From positions 62,001 through 126,000 of the forward strand of contig NZ_PYVW01000006.1 in the NCBI RefSeq assembly GCF_003056355.1: DNA of 64,000 nucleotides, in the 5' to 3' direction. The notes under the pieces are model-generated. The model saw nothing but the letters and a program-made list of their open reading frames with translations. It ran no database searches and had not been told where the DNA came from. Positions 51,366-59,669 of this stretch are shown here, in pieces. The translations under genes and the position numbers were made by a program. This DNA comes from Devosia naphthalenivorans. Lineage in GTDB: Bacteria; Pseudomonadota; Alphaproteobacteria; Rhizobiales; Devosiaceae. Every line of letters starts with the position of its first letter. Position 1 is the stretch's first letter.

Positions 51366-52120
51366 TCGCGCTGACCGATATCCATAAGCATTTCGGCGAG
51401 CTGCACGTGCTCAAGGGCACCAGCATTATCGTGCCCGAAGGTGGCGTCACCGCACTGATCGGGCCTTCGGGAAGCGGCAAGAGCACGCTGCTGCGCTGCG
51501 TCAATTTGCTGGAAATGCCGCAATCGGGGCGCGTGGCGATTGATGATGCCGTGATCGATTTTGTGCCCGGCGGCAAGGTGCCGCGCGAGGCGGTGCTGCG
51601 CTTGCGGCGCAAGACCGGCATGGTGTTCCAGAATTTTCAGCTGTTCCCGCATTTGAGTGCCGTCGAGAATGTCATGGAAGGGCTGGTGACAGTGCTGAAA
51701 TGGCCGCGCGACAAGGCTCGCGGCCGTGCCCTGGAACTGCTGGAAAAGGTGGGCATGACCGCCAAGGCGGATGCCTGGCCCGCCAATCTGTCGGGTGGGC
51801 AGCAGCAGCGCGTGGCGATTGCCCGGGCGCTGGCCCCTGCTCCCAAGGTGCTGCTGTGTGACGAGCCGACCTCGGCGCTCGATCCGCAACTGGCGGGCGA
51901 AGTGGTGGAAGTGCTGGCGCAATTGGCGCGCGACGGAACCACCATGCTGATGGCCACCCATGATCTGCGGCTCGCCGCGACGATTGCCAGCAATGTGGTG
52001 TTTCTGGATGCCGGGGAAATCGTGGAGGCGGGGTCCGCGCGGCAGGTGTTCAGCGCGCCAGTGGATGAGCGGACGAAGCGGTTTATTTCGACGCTGACGG
52101 CGCAGGTTTCGTTGGGTTGA
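51362..52120 (+). CDS. Amino-acid ABC transporter ATP-binding protein
   Basis: Walker A is GPSGSGKST (near residues 38-46), the Q-loop is GMVFQNFQLFPHLSAVENVMEG, the signature is LSGGQQQRVAIARALAPAPKVLLCDEPTSALDPQLAGEV (given as region 51787-51900) and the switch is MATHDL. At 252 aa it matches GlnQ/TcyN-type ATPases. The GGVTALIGPSGSG and YDEPTSALDP-like blocks are classical. It completes the binding protein-permease-ATPase operon and is followed by a 92-bp inverted repeat. Confidence 0.95.
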   Translation: MIALTDIHKHFGELHVLKGTSIIVPEGGVTALIGPSGSGKSTLLRCVNLLEMPQSGRVAIDDAVIDFVPGGKVPREAVLRLRRKTGMVFQNFQLFPHLSAVENVMEGLVTVLKWPRDKARGRALELLEKVGMTAKADAWPANLSGGQQQRVAIARALAPAPKVLLCDEPTSALDPQLAGEVVEVLAQLARDGTTMLMATHDLRLAATIASNVVFLDAGEIVEAGSARQVFSAPVDERTKRFISTLTAQVSLG

Positions 52121-52136
52121 GCGGGGGTGGCGCGGA

Positions 52137-52228
52137 GACCTCATGGTGAGCTTGTCGAACCATGAGAGCGGGCGAGTGGAGCGCTTGGGTGCCACGACCT
52201 CGTGGTTCGACAGGCTCACCATGAGGTC
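52137..52228. repeat. 92-bp inverted repeat, GACCTCATGGTGAGC ends
   Basis: A 30-bp left arm starting GACCTCATGGTGAGCTTGTC pairs with the inverse of the right arm ending GGCTCACCATGAGGTC, with about three mismatches, around a 32-bp centre. The core is related to the repeat at 20255-20307. It lies in the convergent gap between the ABC ATPase and the GntR gene and can fold into a long hairpin. Confidence 0.85.
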
Positions 52229-52297
52229 TACTGGGTCGATGCTGACTTGCAGGAAATTCTCTAGCGCCGCCCTCTGGGCCTTCGTCTGCCAAATGCT

Positions 52298-52996
52298 CTA
52301 ATCGACAAACCATTCCGCATGGGCGATGGCGAGTTTCGGCAGCGAGGTCAGGATTTCGCTGAGGTGTTGGTGCATGCCGGCTTCGACGGCGTCGGGATCA
52401 TGCCTGCGGATGGCGTTGGCGATGACGGCGTGCTGCTCGATCAAGGTTTCGATGGGGGTGGCGTCGGATAGCGAGAGGTAGCGCACGCGGTCCATCTGCG
52501 CCTTGAGGTTTTCTAATAGGCGCCAGGCATGGTCGCAATCCGCCGCCTGGGCGATGGCCTGGTGGAAGGCCTCATCGAGCCGCAGGAAATCGGCGTGGTC
52601 CCCCGCGGCATTGGCGGCGCGCTGCCGCTCGATCAGCCGGTCCAGAATATCATGATGGCTGCTGGCGGCTTCGGTCGCGGCTTTGCGCGCCACCGCAACT
52701 TCGATGGCCTCGCGGATGAAGCGGGCGTTCTCGACTTCGCGCCGGGAAATCATCACCACGGACGTGCCGCGCTGCGGTCGGATTTCCACCAAGCCCACCT
52801 CGGCCAGCTTGATGAAGGCCTCGCGCACGGGCTGGCGCGATACGCCGAACTGCCGCGCCATTTCGGCCTCCGATAGCGGGTCCCCCGGCCGCAATTGCAG
52901 CTGCACGATGGCTTGGCGCAGGGCGTCGAACACCCGATTACCCACGGTGACCGGGCGTGCATAGGCGCTGATGCTGTCGTTAAAAGGCAAAACCAT
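52298..52996 (-). CDS. GntR/FadR-family regulator, probably UxuR-like
   Basis: Winged helix: NRVFDALRQAIVQLQLRPGDPLSEAEMARQFGVSRQPVREAFIKLAEVGLVEIRPQRGTSV (region about 52945-52765). An FCD effector domain follows, with metal-ligand residues in LRLDEAFHQAIAQAA, EQHAVIANAI and MHQHLSEIL. It is divergent from a TRAP transporter and uxuA, so it probably responds to hexuronate breakdown. The shared 101-bp region contains tandem TACTACCAT units and a GTATAC palindrome that may be its operator. Confidence 0.9.
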   Translation of the reverse strand: MVLPFNDSISAYARPVTVGNRVFDALRQAIVQLQLRPGDPLSEAEMARQFGVSRQPVREAFIKLAEVGLVEIRPQRGTSVVMISRREVENARFIREAIEVAVARKAATEAASSHHDILDRLIERQRAANAAGDHADFLRLDEAFHQAIAQAADCDHAWRLLENLKAQMDRVRYLSLSDATPIETLIEQHAVIANAIRRHDPDAVEAGMHQHLSEILTSLPKLAIAHAEWFVD

Positions 52997-53003
52997 CGTC
53001 GTG

Positions 53004-53032
53004 TTGACTCCCGTATACTACCATACTACCAT
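53004..53032 (+). promoter_or_regulatory. Probable promoter/operator of the TRAP-uxuA operon
   Basis: TTGACT (53004-53009) and TACCAT (53027-53032) are 17 bp apart. Between and over them lie GTATAC (53013-53018) and a tandem TACTACCAT repeat (53016-53024 and 53024-53032). Binding of the divergent GntR protein here would repress the hexuronate operon. Confidence 0.5.
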
Positions 53033-53097
53033 TTATAGACAGTCGTTGCCTAGAGGGACGGCGCGTTGCGGCTTCGGCCGCCCAGGGAGGAAATATC

Positions 53098-54075
53098 ATG
53101 AAATTCATACCGCTTGCTGCGGCTCTTGCCGCTGGCCTTGTTGTTTCGTACGCAGCCCCGGCCCTGTCGGCCGACTATACGCTGAGCGTCAACACGGCGC
53201 TTGCCACCTCGGACCCCCTCTACAAGGGCCTCGAAGCCTTCCGCGACAATGTCGCCACAGCCTCCGACGGGGCCATTGAAGTCAAGCTGTTCCCCAATTC
53301 CCAGCTCGGCGCCGACGAGGACGTGCTTGAGCAGGCGCGCGCCGGCGCACCCGTCGCGGTGGTCGTCGATGGCGGGCGCCTCGCGGCATTCGTCAATGAA
53401 TTCGGCGTTCTCGGCGCGCCTTACCTGGCCTCGGGCTATGACGGCATCCGCAAGGTCGTGGTTTCGGACCAGTTCGAGGAATGGGTGCAGAAGCTGCATG
53501 ACGCCTCGGGTCACCAGGTGCTCTCATTCAACTGGTGGCAGGGCGAGCGTCACCTCTGGACCAAGATGCCGGTCAATGTCCCGGCAGACCTCGCAGGCAA
53601 TCGCATGCGCACGCCGGGCGCTCCGGTCTGGGTGGAAACTATCAGCGCCATGGGCGCGACCCCGACCCCGATGCCATTCGCCGAAGTCTATTCGGCGCTG
53701 GAGCAGAACGTCATCGATTCCGTGGAAGCCCAGCTTCCAGCGGGCCAGGGGGCAAACCTGCAGGAAGTGACGTCCGTTCTGACCAAGACGGCGCATATCA
53801 ACCTCATCACCGGCCTCGTCACCTCCGGTCCGTGGTTCGACAGCCTGCCTGCGGAATTGCAGACCATACTGCGCGATGAGGCCCTCAAGGCCGGCGATAT
53901 CGCGTCCTATGGCACCCAGGATGCCCTCGCAGAGATCGAAGCCGATCTGCTCGCCAAGGGCATGACCATCAACGAAATCGACGTGACCCCGTTCAAGGAA
54001 GCCACCGCCGGCGTCTATGAGACGCTCGGTTATGGCGCCCTGCGCGACGAGCTGCAGGCCATCGCCGCTCAGTAA
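53098..54075 (+). CDS. TRAP transporter substrate-binding protein (DctP family, hexuronate type)
   Basis: A Sec signal (IPLAAALAAGLVVSYAAPALSA) is followed by YTLSVNTALATSDPLYKGLEAFRDNVATASDGAIEVKLFPNSQLGADEDVLEQARAGA, the DctP N-terminal lobe, and NRMRTPGAPVWVETISAMGATPTPMPFAEVYSALEQNVIDSVEAQ, which holds the carboxylate-binding Arg. GGAGG lies 8 nt before the ATG. It is followed by dctQ, dctM and uxuA, so the substrate is probably a hexuronate such as glucuronate or galacturonate; that is context-based inference. Confidence 0.92.
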   Translation: MKFIPLAAALAAGLVVSYAAPALSADYTLSVNTALATSDPLYKGLEAFRDNVATASDGAIEVKLFPNSQLGADEDVLEQARAGAPVAVVVDGGRLAAFVNEFGVLGAPYLASGYDGIRKVVVSDQFEEWVQKLHDASGHQVLSFNWWQGERHLWTKMPVNVPADLAGNRMRTPGAPVWVETISAMGATPTPMPFAEVYSALEQNVIDSVEAQLPAGQGANLQEVTSVLTKTAHINLITGLVTSGPWFDSLPAELQTILRDEALKAGDIASYGTQDALAEIEADLLAKGMTINEIDVTPFKEATAGVYETLGYGALRDELQAIAAQ

Positions 54076-54087
54076 CCCCGAGGCACA

Positions 54088-54107
54088 GCGGGCCCTGCGG
54101 GGCCCGC
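54088..54107 (+). terminator. Hairpin between TRAP binding-protein and permease genes
   Basis: GCGGGCCC and GGGCCCGC form an 8-bp stem around a TGCG loop, 12 nt after the binding-protein stop. No T-run follows, so it is more likely an mRNA-stabilising or attenuating hairpin than a full terminator. Confidence 0.5.
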
Positions 54108-54131
54108 AATCCTTCACCTATCGGAACGATC

Positions 54132-54653
54132 ATGCTCAAGCGTTTGGCTCAACTGGAGCTGGCGATCTGCTTCGCCCTGCTCGCCGGCATCACCGGCCTC
54201 GTTTTCACCGCCGCCCTGATGCGGTTCTTCGGCCATCCCCTGATCTGGTCGGTCGACATGGCGCAATTGCTGTTCATCTGGTTGTGCTTTTTCGGCTCGA
54301 ACAAGGCCATGCGCGAGAAATCCCATCTGGGCATGGAAGTGCTGGTGACGCGGCTGGGCTATCAGCGCCGTTTCTGGCTGGAAGTGGCCTGTTCCGTGCT
54401 GATCCTGGCGTTCCTCGCCGTACTGACGGTGGAGGGCTGGAAGCTCACCATGCTCAACCGCGAACGCACGTTCGGGGACAGCACGCTTTCCTATTCCTTC
54501 GTGACGGTGGCAGTGCCGGTTGGCTGCGTGCTGCTGGGCGCGACGCTCATCTACAACATGCTTCGCGCCTTCCGCGGCCGGCAGCAGGAATTGCTGATCT
54601 ACAACCGCACGCAGGCCGAAATCGAAGCCTCCGCGCCGACGCTGGAGCTCTAG
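54132..54653 (+). CDS. TRAP transporter small permease (DctQ)
   Basis: Four hydrophobic segments (LAICFALLAGITGLVFTAALMRFF, MAQLLFIWLCFFGSNKAM, WLEVACSVLILAFLAVLTVEGW, LSYSFVTVAVPVGCVLLGATLIY) with the DctQ signature WSVDMAQLLFIWLCFFGSNKAMREKSHLGMEVLV. Length (173 aa) is normal. It starts 56 nt after the binding-protein stop and ends one nucleotide before the dctM ATG, forming a coupled membrane pair. Confidence 0.92.
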   Translation: MLKRLAQLELAICFALLAGITGLVFTAALMRFFGHPLIWSVDMAQLLFIWLCFFGSNKAMREKSHLGMEVLVTRLGYQRRFWLEVACSVLILAFLAVLTVEGWKLTMLNRERTFGDSTLSYSFVTVAVPVGCVLLGATLIYNMLRAFRGRQQELLIYNRTQAEIEASAPTLEL

Positions 54654-54654
54654 C

Positions 54655-55938
54655 ATGCTGCTGATCAGTATCGTCTTTGTCGTCCTGATGGTCCTCGGCA
54701 TGCCCGTCGCATTCGCGACCGGCATTTCGGGCTTCATCTTCTTCATGACCACCCAGGGCATGCCGATGTCCATCGGCGTGCAGAAGATCGCCTCGATGAG
54801 CCAGAGCTTTCCCCTGCTCGCCGTGCCGTTCTTCGTGCTTGCCGGCCATCTGATGAACGAAAGCGGCATCACCTCGCGCCTGCTCAAGGTCGCGATGATC
54901 GCCGTGGGCTGGATGTCGGGCGGTCTGGCGCAAGTCGCCATCGTGCTCTCGACGCTGATGGGAGGCGTCTCGGGTTCGGCAGTGGCCGACGCCGCCATGG
55001 AAGCGCGCATCCTCGGGCCGACCATGGTCGCCAAGGGCTATGGCAAGGGCTTTTCGGCCGCCGCCATCGCCGTGGGGTCACTGATTACCGCGACCATTCC
55101 ACCCTCGATCGGGCTGATTCTTTACGGCTTTGTCGGCAATGTCTCGATCGGCCGGTTGTTTCTCGCGGGCATCATCCCCGGCGTCCTGATGATGGCCGTG
55201 CTGATGCTGACGACCTATCTGATTGCCAAGAAACGCAAATACGTGGTCGCCGACAGCAAGCGCCCGACATTCAAGGCGCTGGGGCTGGCCTGCTGGGATG
55301 CGAAATGGGCGCTGCTGTTTCCCGTGGCGCTGGTGCTGGCCATTCGCGGCGGGCTGTTCACGCCGTCCGAAGTGGGTTCGGCCGCCGTGGTCTATGCGCT
55401 GGCCATCGGCTTTTTCGCCCATCGCGAACTGACCATGGAAAAGGTCTGGCGCAGCTTTGGCCAGGCCACCTCGGACGTGGGCCTGATCATGCTCATCATC
55501 CTGATGAGCGGCATGGTCGGCTATGCCACCATCTACCTGCAGGTTCCCCAGGAACTGGCCGGCTGGATGCTCGAAGGCATCACCGATCCCAACATGATCG
55601 TCCTGGTCATCCTGATCTTCCTGCTGGTGGCGGGGCTGGCGCTCGACAGCACGGTGATGGTGCTGTTGCTGACGCCGATCTTCGTGCCGATCATCACCCA
55701 GGTGGGCATGGACCCCGTGCATTTCGGCATCCTGATGATGTCGATCGTGACGCTGGGTGGCATGACCTGGCCGAGCGGGTCGGCGATGTTTGCCGTGTGC
55801 TCGCTGATGAATGTGTCGATCGAGGAATATTCCATCGAATCGATCCCCTTCATCGGCGCCGTGGTGGCGCTGATCGCCGTGCTGCTGTTCGTGCCGGACC
55901 TGGTGCTGTGGCTGCCGCGCATGGCGTTCGGCAGCTGA
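54655..55938 (+). CDS. TRAP transporter large permease (DctM)
   Basis: About twelve helices in 427 residues, the standard DctM length. Conserved blocks are MSQSFPLLAVPFFVLAGHLMNESGI, LMGGVSGSAVADAAMEARILGPTMV, LITATIPPSIGLILYGFVGNVSIGRLFLAGIIPG, LDSTVMVLLLTPIFVPI and VTLGGMTWPSGSAMFAVCSL. GGAG lies 8 nt upstream. It cooperates with the binding protein and DctQ to import a hexuronate with Na+. Confidence 0.94.
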   Translation: MLLISIVFVVLMVLGMPVAFATGISGFIFFMTTQGMPMSIGVQKIASMSQSFPLLAVPFFVLAGHLMNESGITSRLLKVAMIAVGWMSGGLAQVAIVLSTLMGGVSGSAVADAAMEARILGPTMVAKGYGKGFSAAAIAVGSLITATIPPSIGLILYGFVGNVSIGRLFLAGIIPGVLMMAVLMLTTYLIAKKRKYVVADSKRPTFKALGLACWDAKWALLFPVALVLAIRGGLFTPSEVGSAAVVYALAIGFFAHRELTMEKVWRSFGQATSDVGLIMLIILMSGMVGYATIYLQVPQELAGWMLEGITDPNMIVLVILIFLLVAGLALDSTVMVLLLTPIFVPIITQVGMDPVHFGILMMSIVTLGGMTWPSGSAMFAVCSLMNVSIEEYSIESIPFIGAVVALIAVLLFVPDLVLWLPRMAFGS

Positions 55939-55994
55939 TTTCCTGCGGGCTGCACGCAAGGCAGCCCCGCTCTTTGCCTTTTCGGAGTTCTTCC

Positions 55995-57233
55995 ATGAGA
56001 CAGACCTGGCGCTGGTTCGGCCCGCAGGATCTCACCAGTATCGACGACATCATCCAGAGCGGGGCCGAAGGTGTCGTTTCGGCGCTGCACCATGTGCCCA
56101 ATGGCGCGGTGTGGACACCCGACGAGATCGCCCTGCGCCAACGCCAGATTGCGACGCGCAAGGATGGCACGCCCTCGGGCCTGGCCTGGGAAGTGGTGGA
56201 AAGCCTGCCGATCTCGGAGGACATCAAGAAGCAGACCGGCGATTGGCGCACCCATATTGCCAATTACCGCACCAGCATGGAGCACGTCGCCGCCGCTGGG
56301 ATCGAGGTGATCTGCTACAATTTCATGCCGGTGCTGGATTGGACGCGCACCAACCTGCGCTGGCGCCTGCCGCATGGCGGCACCTGCATGCGGTTTGACA
56401 TCAATGATTTCGCCGCCTTCGATATCCATATCCTGGCCCGTCGCGGCGCGCGCGAGGATTATACCGACACCATCGTGGCGGAGGCCGAAGTGCGTTTCGC
56501 GGGGCTTGATGATGCGGAGCGCGCGGCGCTGACGCGCAGCGTCACCATGGGCCTCCCCGGTTCGACCGACACCATGTCGCTCGACGAGATGCGCGGGCAT
56601 CTCGATCAATATGGCGATATCTCTGCCGAACAGTTGCGGGCGCACTTCATCGATTTCCTCGAACAGGTCGTGCCGCATGCCGAAGAGCTTGGGCTGCGGC
56701 TGTGCTGCCACCCCGATGATCCGCCGTTTGCCCTGCTTGGGCTGCCGCGCATCATGTCGACGGCAGCCGACTTCCGGACCATCCTCCAGGCAATCGATAG
56801 CCCGGCCAACGGCATGACCCTATGCTCCGGCTCGCTCGGCGCGCGACCGGACAATGACCTGCCCGCTATCATGGCCGAGCTTGGCGATCGCGTGCATTTC
56901 CTCCACCTGCGCAACGTCAAGCGCGAGAGCCCGGCGATGAAGGGTTCGTTCCACGAAGCCGAGCACCTTGAAGGCGATACCGACATGGTGGCGCTGATCG
57001 GCGCGATCATCGCCGAAGAACGGCGGCGCAAGGCGGCGGGGCGTGCCGATTGGCAAATCCCGATGCGGCCCGATCATGGGCAGGATATTCTCGATGACCT
57101 CAACCGGATCGCCCAGCCCGGCTACCCGACAATCGGGCGGATGAAGGGGCTGGCCGAGCTACGCGGCATCACGCGGACGCTGGAGCATGGGGATGTTTCG
57201 TACCGCAGTGCAGGGACCCTGCCCCGCTCCTGA
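55995..57233 (+). CDS. uxuA: D-mannonate dehydratase UxuA
   Basis: Converts D-mannonate to 2-keto-3-deoxy-D-gluconate in glucuronate catabolism, using Mn2+ or Fe2+. Start ATG 55995 has GGAG 8 nt upstream; the frame is open upstream but overlaps dctM. Landmarks are TWRWFGPQDLTSIDDIIQSGAEGVVSALHHVPNG, NYRTSMEHVAAAGIEVICYNFMPVLDWTRTNL, CCHPDDPPFALLGLPRI (metal Cys/His), CSGSLGARPDNDLPA, HFLHLRNVKRE and PMRPDHGQDI. At 412 residues it is full length. Its product can be phosphorylated and split by the kinase and Eda encoded near 10 kb. An uxaC isomerase and mannonate oxidoreductase are not in the window. Confidence 0.95.
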   Translation: MRQTWRWFGPQDLTSIDDIIQSGAEGVVSALHHVPNGAVWTPDEIALRQRQIATRKDGTPSGLAWEVVESLPISEDIKKQTGDWRTHIANYRTSMEHVAAAGIEVICYNFMPVLDWTRTNLRWRLPHGGTCMRFDINDFAAFDIHILARRGAREDYTDTIVAEAEVRFAGLDDAERAALTRSVTMGLPGSTDTMSLDEMRGHLDQYGDISAEQLRAHFIDFLEQVVPHAEELGLRLCCHPDDPPFALLGLPRIMSTAADFRTILQAIDSPANGMTLCSGSLGARPDNDLPAIMAELGDRVHFLHLRNVKRESPAMKGSFHEAEHLEGDTDMVALIGAIIAEERRRKAAGRADWQIPMRPDHGQDILDDLNRIAQPGYPTIGRMKGLAELRGITRTLEHGDVSYRSAGTLPRS

Positions 57234-57298
57234 TCGACGCGAGCTTGCCACATTGGCCTGCGCCTACTCCACTCCCTGTAAACTCCGGGAGTTAGGCC

Positions 57299-57913
57299 AT
57301 GAGAATAGCGGTTTTTGGAACGGGTGAAGTCGGCTCTGCGGTAGCGGGCAAGCTCAAGGCCATCGGCCATGACGTGGTATTCGGATCGCGCCATCCGCGC
57401 GATCCCCAGGATGGCATTGCCGTGCTGAGCCACGAGGATGCAGCACGGCACGGCGAGTGGATAGTCAACGCCCTACACGGGGAGGATGCGCTGGCCGTCT
57501 TTCCCGAGCTGCCGATGGCAGGCAAGCTGCTGGTCGACATCGGCAACTTTCAATCTGCGATCGACGGGCCGGTAACGCAGACATTGGGTGAGACGCTCCA
57601 GCGTGCCTTGCCGCAAACCCGCGTGGTCAAGGCGCTCAATTTCGTCAGCGCCCAGCTGATGGGCGAACCGCAGCGGCTGGAAGGCACACATACCGTCTTC
57701 GTCGCCGGCAATGACGCCAACGCCCGTGAGGAAGTCATCCGCCTTCTGGAGAGTTTCGGCTGGAAGGATGTTCTGGATCTGGGCGATCTCACCGCCTGCC
57801 GCGCCATGGAGCAGTTGGCGCCGATGTGGATTCGCCTGAACCAGAAGCTAGGACATGTCTATTTCAACCTTGCCGTGGTGCGGGCGCCGGAGGGCGGCGA
57901 TCACGGGAACTGA
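57299..57913 (+). CDS. NADP-binding oxidoreductase of the F420-dependent reductase-like family
   Basis: The N-terminal MRIAVFGTGEVGSAVAGKLKAIGHDVVFGSRHP is a dinucleotide-binding Rossmann segment, with a GSRHP loop favouring NADP phosphate. HGEWIVNALHGEDAL, DIGNFQSAIDGP, VVKALNFVSAQLMGEP and TVFVAGNDANAREEVIRLLESFGW are typical of the NADPH:F420-oxidoreductase-like group. Proteobacterial members do not use F420; the substrate is unknown. At 204 aa it is normal. It is convergent with the MFS gene, 28 nt away. Confidence 0.88.
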   Translation: MRIAVFGTGEVGSAVAGKLKAIGHDVVFGSRHPRDPQDGIAVLSHEDAARHGEWIVNALHGEDALAVFPELPMAGKLLVDIGNFQSAIDGPVTQTLGETLQRALPQTRVVKALNFVSAQLMGEPQRLEGTHTVFVAGNDANAREEVIRLLESFGWKDVLDLGDLTACRAMEQLAPMWIRLNQKLGHVYFNLAVVRAPEGGDHGN

Positions 57914-57941
57914 GAGATGGCTCCCGGGCTCCCCCATTCAA

Positions 57942-59126
57942 TCAACCCAGTCGTGCCGGGAAAGGCTGTGTCCGCCGGCGTGCGGCGCCATTGAGAAGAA
58001 CTCCCGACACTGCAAGGAGCGGCAATAGAGCGCCGACCCAGCCAAGATCGTCGACCGAACCATATTGAAGCACCAAACCTCCCAGGAGCGAACCACCCGC
58101 AATTCCCAGATAGAGCGCGGAAGCATTCAGTGAAAGCACCAGCGGCGCGCTGTTGGGCGCGAGGCTCAGCAGGTGACTGGATTGTGCTGGGGGGAATGCC
58201 CAGCCAGTAACGCCCCACATTAGCACGATGACAAAGAAGACCGGGCCGGCAAATGGAGCAGGAAGCTGCCCAACGACCGAGATGGCCGATAGCATCAGGG
58301 TCCCCAGCAGCGCCGCGCCGATAACGGTGGGGCGCGCGCCAATCCTGTCGGACAACTGACCGCCAACTGCATTGCCGAAGGCCGCACCCACCCCGAACGT
58401 CAGTAACACCGCAGGCACGAGTTCACTTGACAGGCCGATGGATTGGGTCGTGACAACCGCCAGGTAGATGATAACGGTGAAAGCTCCTGCAAGGGTCAGC
58501 AGCGTCGTGAGCAAGGCGCCTGGAACGCCCGGCAGCGCTGCTGCAGCCACACGCTGGCGCAGGCTCAACTGCTGGCCACGAAGTCCCGCGGGCAGCAAAA
58601 TCCAGATCGAAATGGCAGCGATCAGCGCAAAAACCGCAACCATCGCATAGGCGGCGCGCCAGCCGGCAAAGCTCGCCACCAAGGCGCCCAGTGGAGCGCC
58701 GAAGGCAACGGCCATGGTGGTGCCGCCGACAATGACTGCAATTGCTCGAGCCCGATGGTCCGGCGACGAGATAGCAACTCCAGTTGCCTGCGCCGTGGCA
58801 GTGTAAAGGCCCGCAGAGAGGGCCATCAAAATGCGGGCGGCCATCAGGTCGAAATAGCCTTGGGACAGCCCCGCCCAAATGGCGCCACTCGCGAATACGA
58901 CCGCGGCACCGCTGAGAATTCGGCGCCGATCCGCAGTGCCGCTGAGCGCGGCGAGTACTGGCGCACCAAAAGCGTTCGACAGCGCGAAGACCAAAACCAG
59001 ATAGCCAGCCTGAGCCAGTGTCGCGCCGGTCGATTCAGCGATCTGCGGCAAAATACTGGAAATTGCGAAGCTTTCGACGCCAATGGCGAATGTGCCCACT
59101 GCCAACCAGACGAGTCGGATGTCCAT
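57942..59126 (-). CDS. MFS transporter, AraJ-like sugar/drug efflux family
   Basis: Twelve predicted helices. The N-terminal MDIRLVWLAVGTFAIGVESFAISSILPQIAE and the motif A loop GTADRRRILSG, then RILMALSAGLYTATAQATGVAI and GGQLSDRIGARPTVIGAALLG in the second half, are those of the AraJ-type exporters. ATG 59126 is preferred because AGGA lies 9 nt upstream and it excludes 11 non-conserved residues. It is divergent from an ArsR regulator, with one of two matching operator sites just upstream of its start. Substrate not predictable. Confidence 0.92.
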   Translation of the reverse strand: MDIRLVWLAVGTFAIGVESFAISSILPQIAESTGATLAQAGYLVLVFALSNAFGAPVLAALSGTADRRRILSGAAVVFASGAIWAGLSQGYFDLMAARILMALSAGLYTATAQATGVAISSPDHRARAIAVIVGGTTMAVAFGAPLGALVASFAGWRAAYAMVAVFALIAAISIWILLPAGLRGQQLSLRQRVAAAALPGVPGALLTTLLTLAGAFTVIIYLAVVTTQSIGLSSELVPAVLLTFGVGAAFGNAVGGQLSDRIGARPTVIGAALLGTLMLSAISVVGQLPAPFAGPVFFVIVLMWGVTGWAFPPAQSSHLLSLAPNSAPLVLSLNASALYLGIAGGSLLGGLVLQYGSVDDLGWVGALLPLLAVSGVLLNGAARRRTQPFPARLG

Positions 59127-59137
59127 GCTCGGATCCT

Positions 59138-59159
59138 TTGTCCAAAATTTATTGAACAA
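59138..59159. promoter_or_regulatory. Probable ArsR operator, site 1
   Basis: TTGTCCAA-N6-TTGAACAA forms an imperfect 22-bp inverted repeat (TTG...CAA ends). It lies 11 bp before the MFS ATG. A second copy with the same TTGTCCAA and TTGAAC blocks is at 59190-59211, 52 bp away start-to-start, close to five DNA turns. Confidence 0.7.
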
Positions 59160-59189
59160 ATGTACCCGGATTGAGCCGGTGTCAATGCT

Positions 59190-59211
59190 TTGTCCAACAG
59201 ATATTGAACTA
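59190..59211. promoter_or_regulatory. Probable ArsR operator, site 2
   Basis: TTGTCCAA-N6-TTGAAC followed by TA, matching site 1 in 17 of 22 positions. It lies 27 bp before the arsR ATG. Same orientation as site 1, so the regulator could bind both cooperatively and repress both divergent genes. Confidence 0.7.
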
Positions 59212-59238
59212 ACTCGACAAAGACGCTACCTATTTCTG

Positions 59239-59604
59239 ATGAACTTGCCGCACCCCTCTACCGACCAGATAACGCTCCCCAATGTACTCGCCGCGCTCGG
59301 CGACGCCACCCGGCTGGCCATCATTGGCTGCCTCGCTCGCTGCGACCAATCTGACGGCCTTGTCTGCGGACAACTGCACGGATTGACCTCAAAAACGAAC
59401 CTGACATACCACGTGGCCAAGCTCCGCGACGCAGGAGTGGTCAACGTTCGGCAAGAGGGTACGAAGCGCCGCATAACACTGAGGCGCGGTGATCTTGATC
59501 AGCGTTTCCCGGGGTTCCTCGACAGCGTGATAGTGAGCGCTATCGATTTGCCCGCAGTTGAAACGACGATGCGCGAACTTGGGGTGGAGACTTCGTGTCT
59601 TTGA
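59239..59604 (+). CDS. ArsR-family transcriptional repressor
   Basis: A winged-helix protein of about 121 residues: LPNVLAALGDATRLAIIGCLARCDQ, then the recognition region SKTNLTYHVAKLRDAGVVNVRQEGTKRRITLRRGDLDQRFPGFL. ATG 59239 is chosen because upstream frames would run through the operators, although its ribosome site is weak. The standard ArsR metal site ELCVC is absent; CLARCDQSDGLVCGQLHG has three Cys, whose spacing differs. So it may sense something other than arsenite, perhaps the exporter substrate. Confidence 0.9.
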   Translation: MNLPHPSTDQITLPNVLAALGDATRLAIIGCLARCDQSDGLVCGQLHGLTSKTNLTYHVAKLRDAGVVNVRQEGTKRRITLRRGDLDQRFPGFLDSVIVSAIDLPAVETTMRELGVETSCL

Positions 59605-59669
59605 GTTCCTCGCCAGCGTATCTTCATTTGGACAGCTTCGAGCCAGCTTGGCCCGGAAGCTTTACGGAG

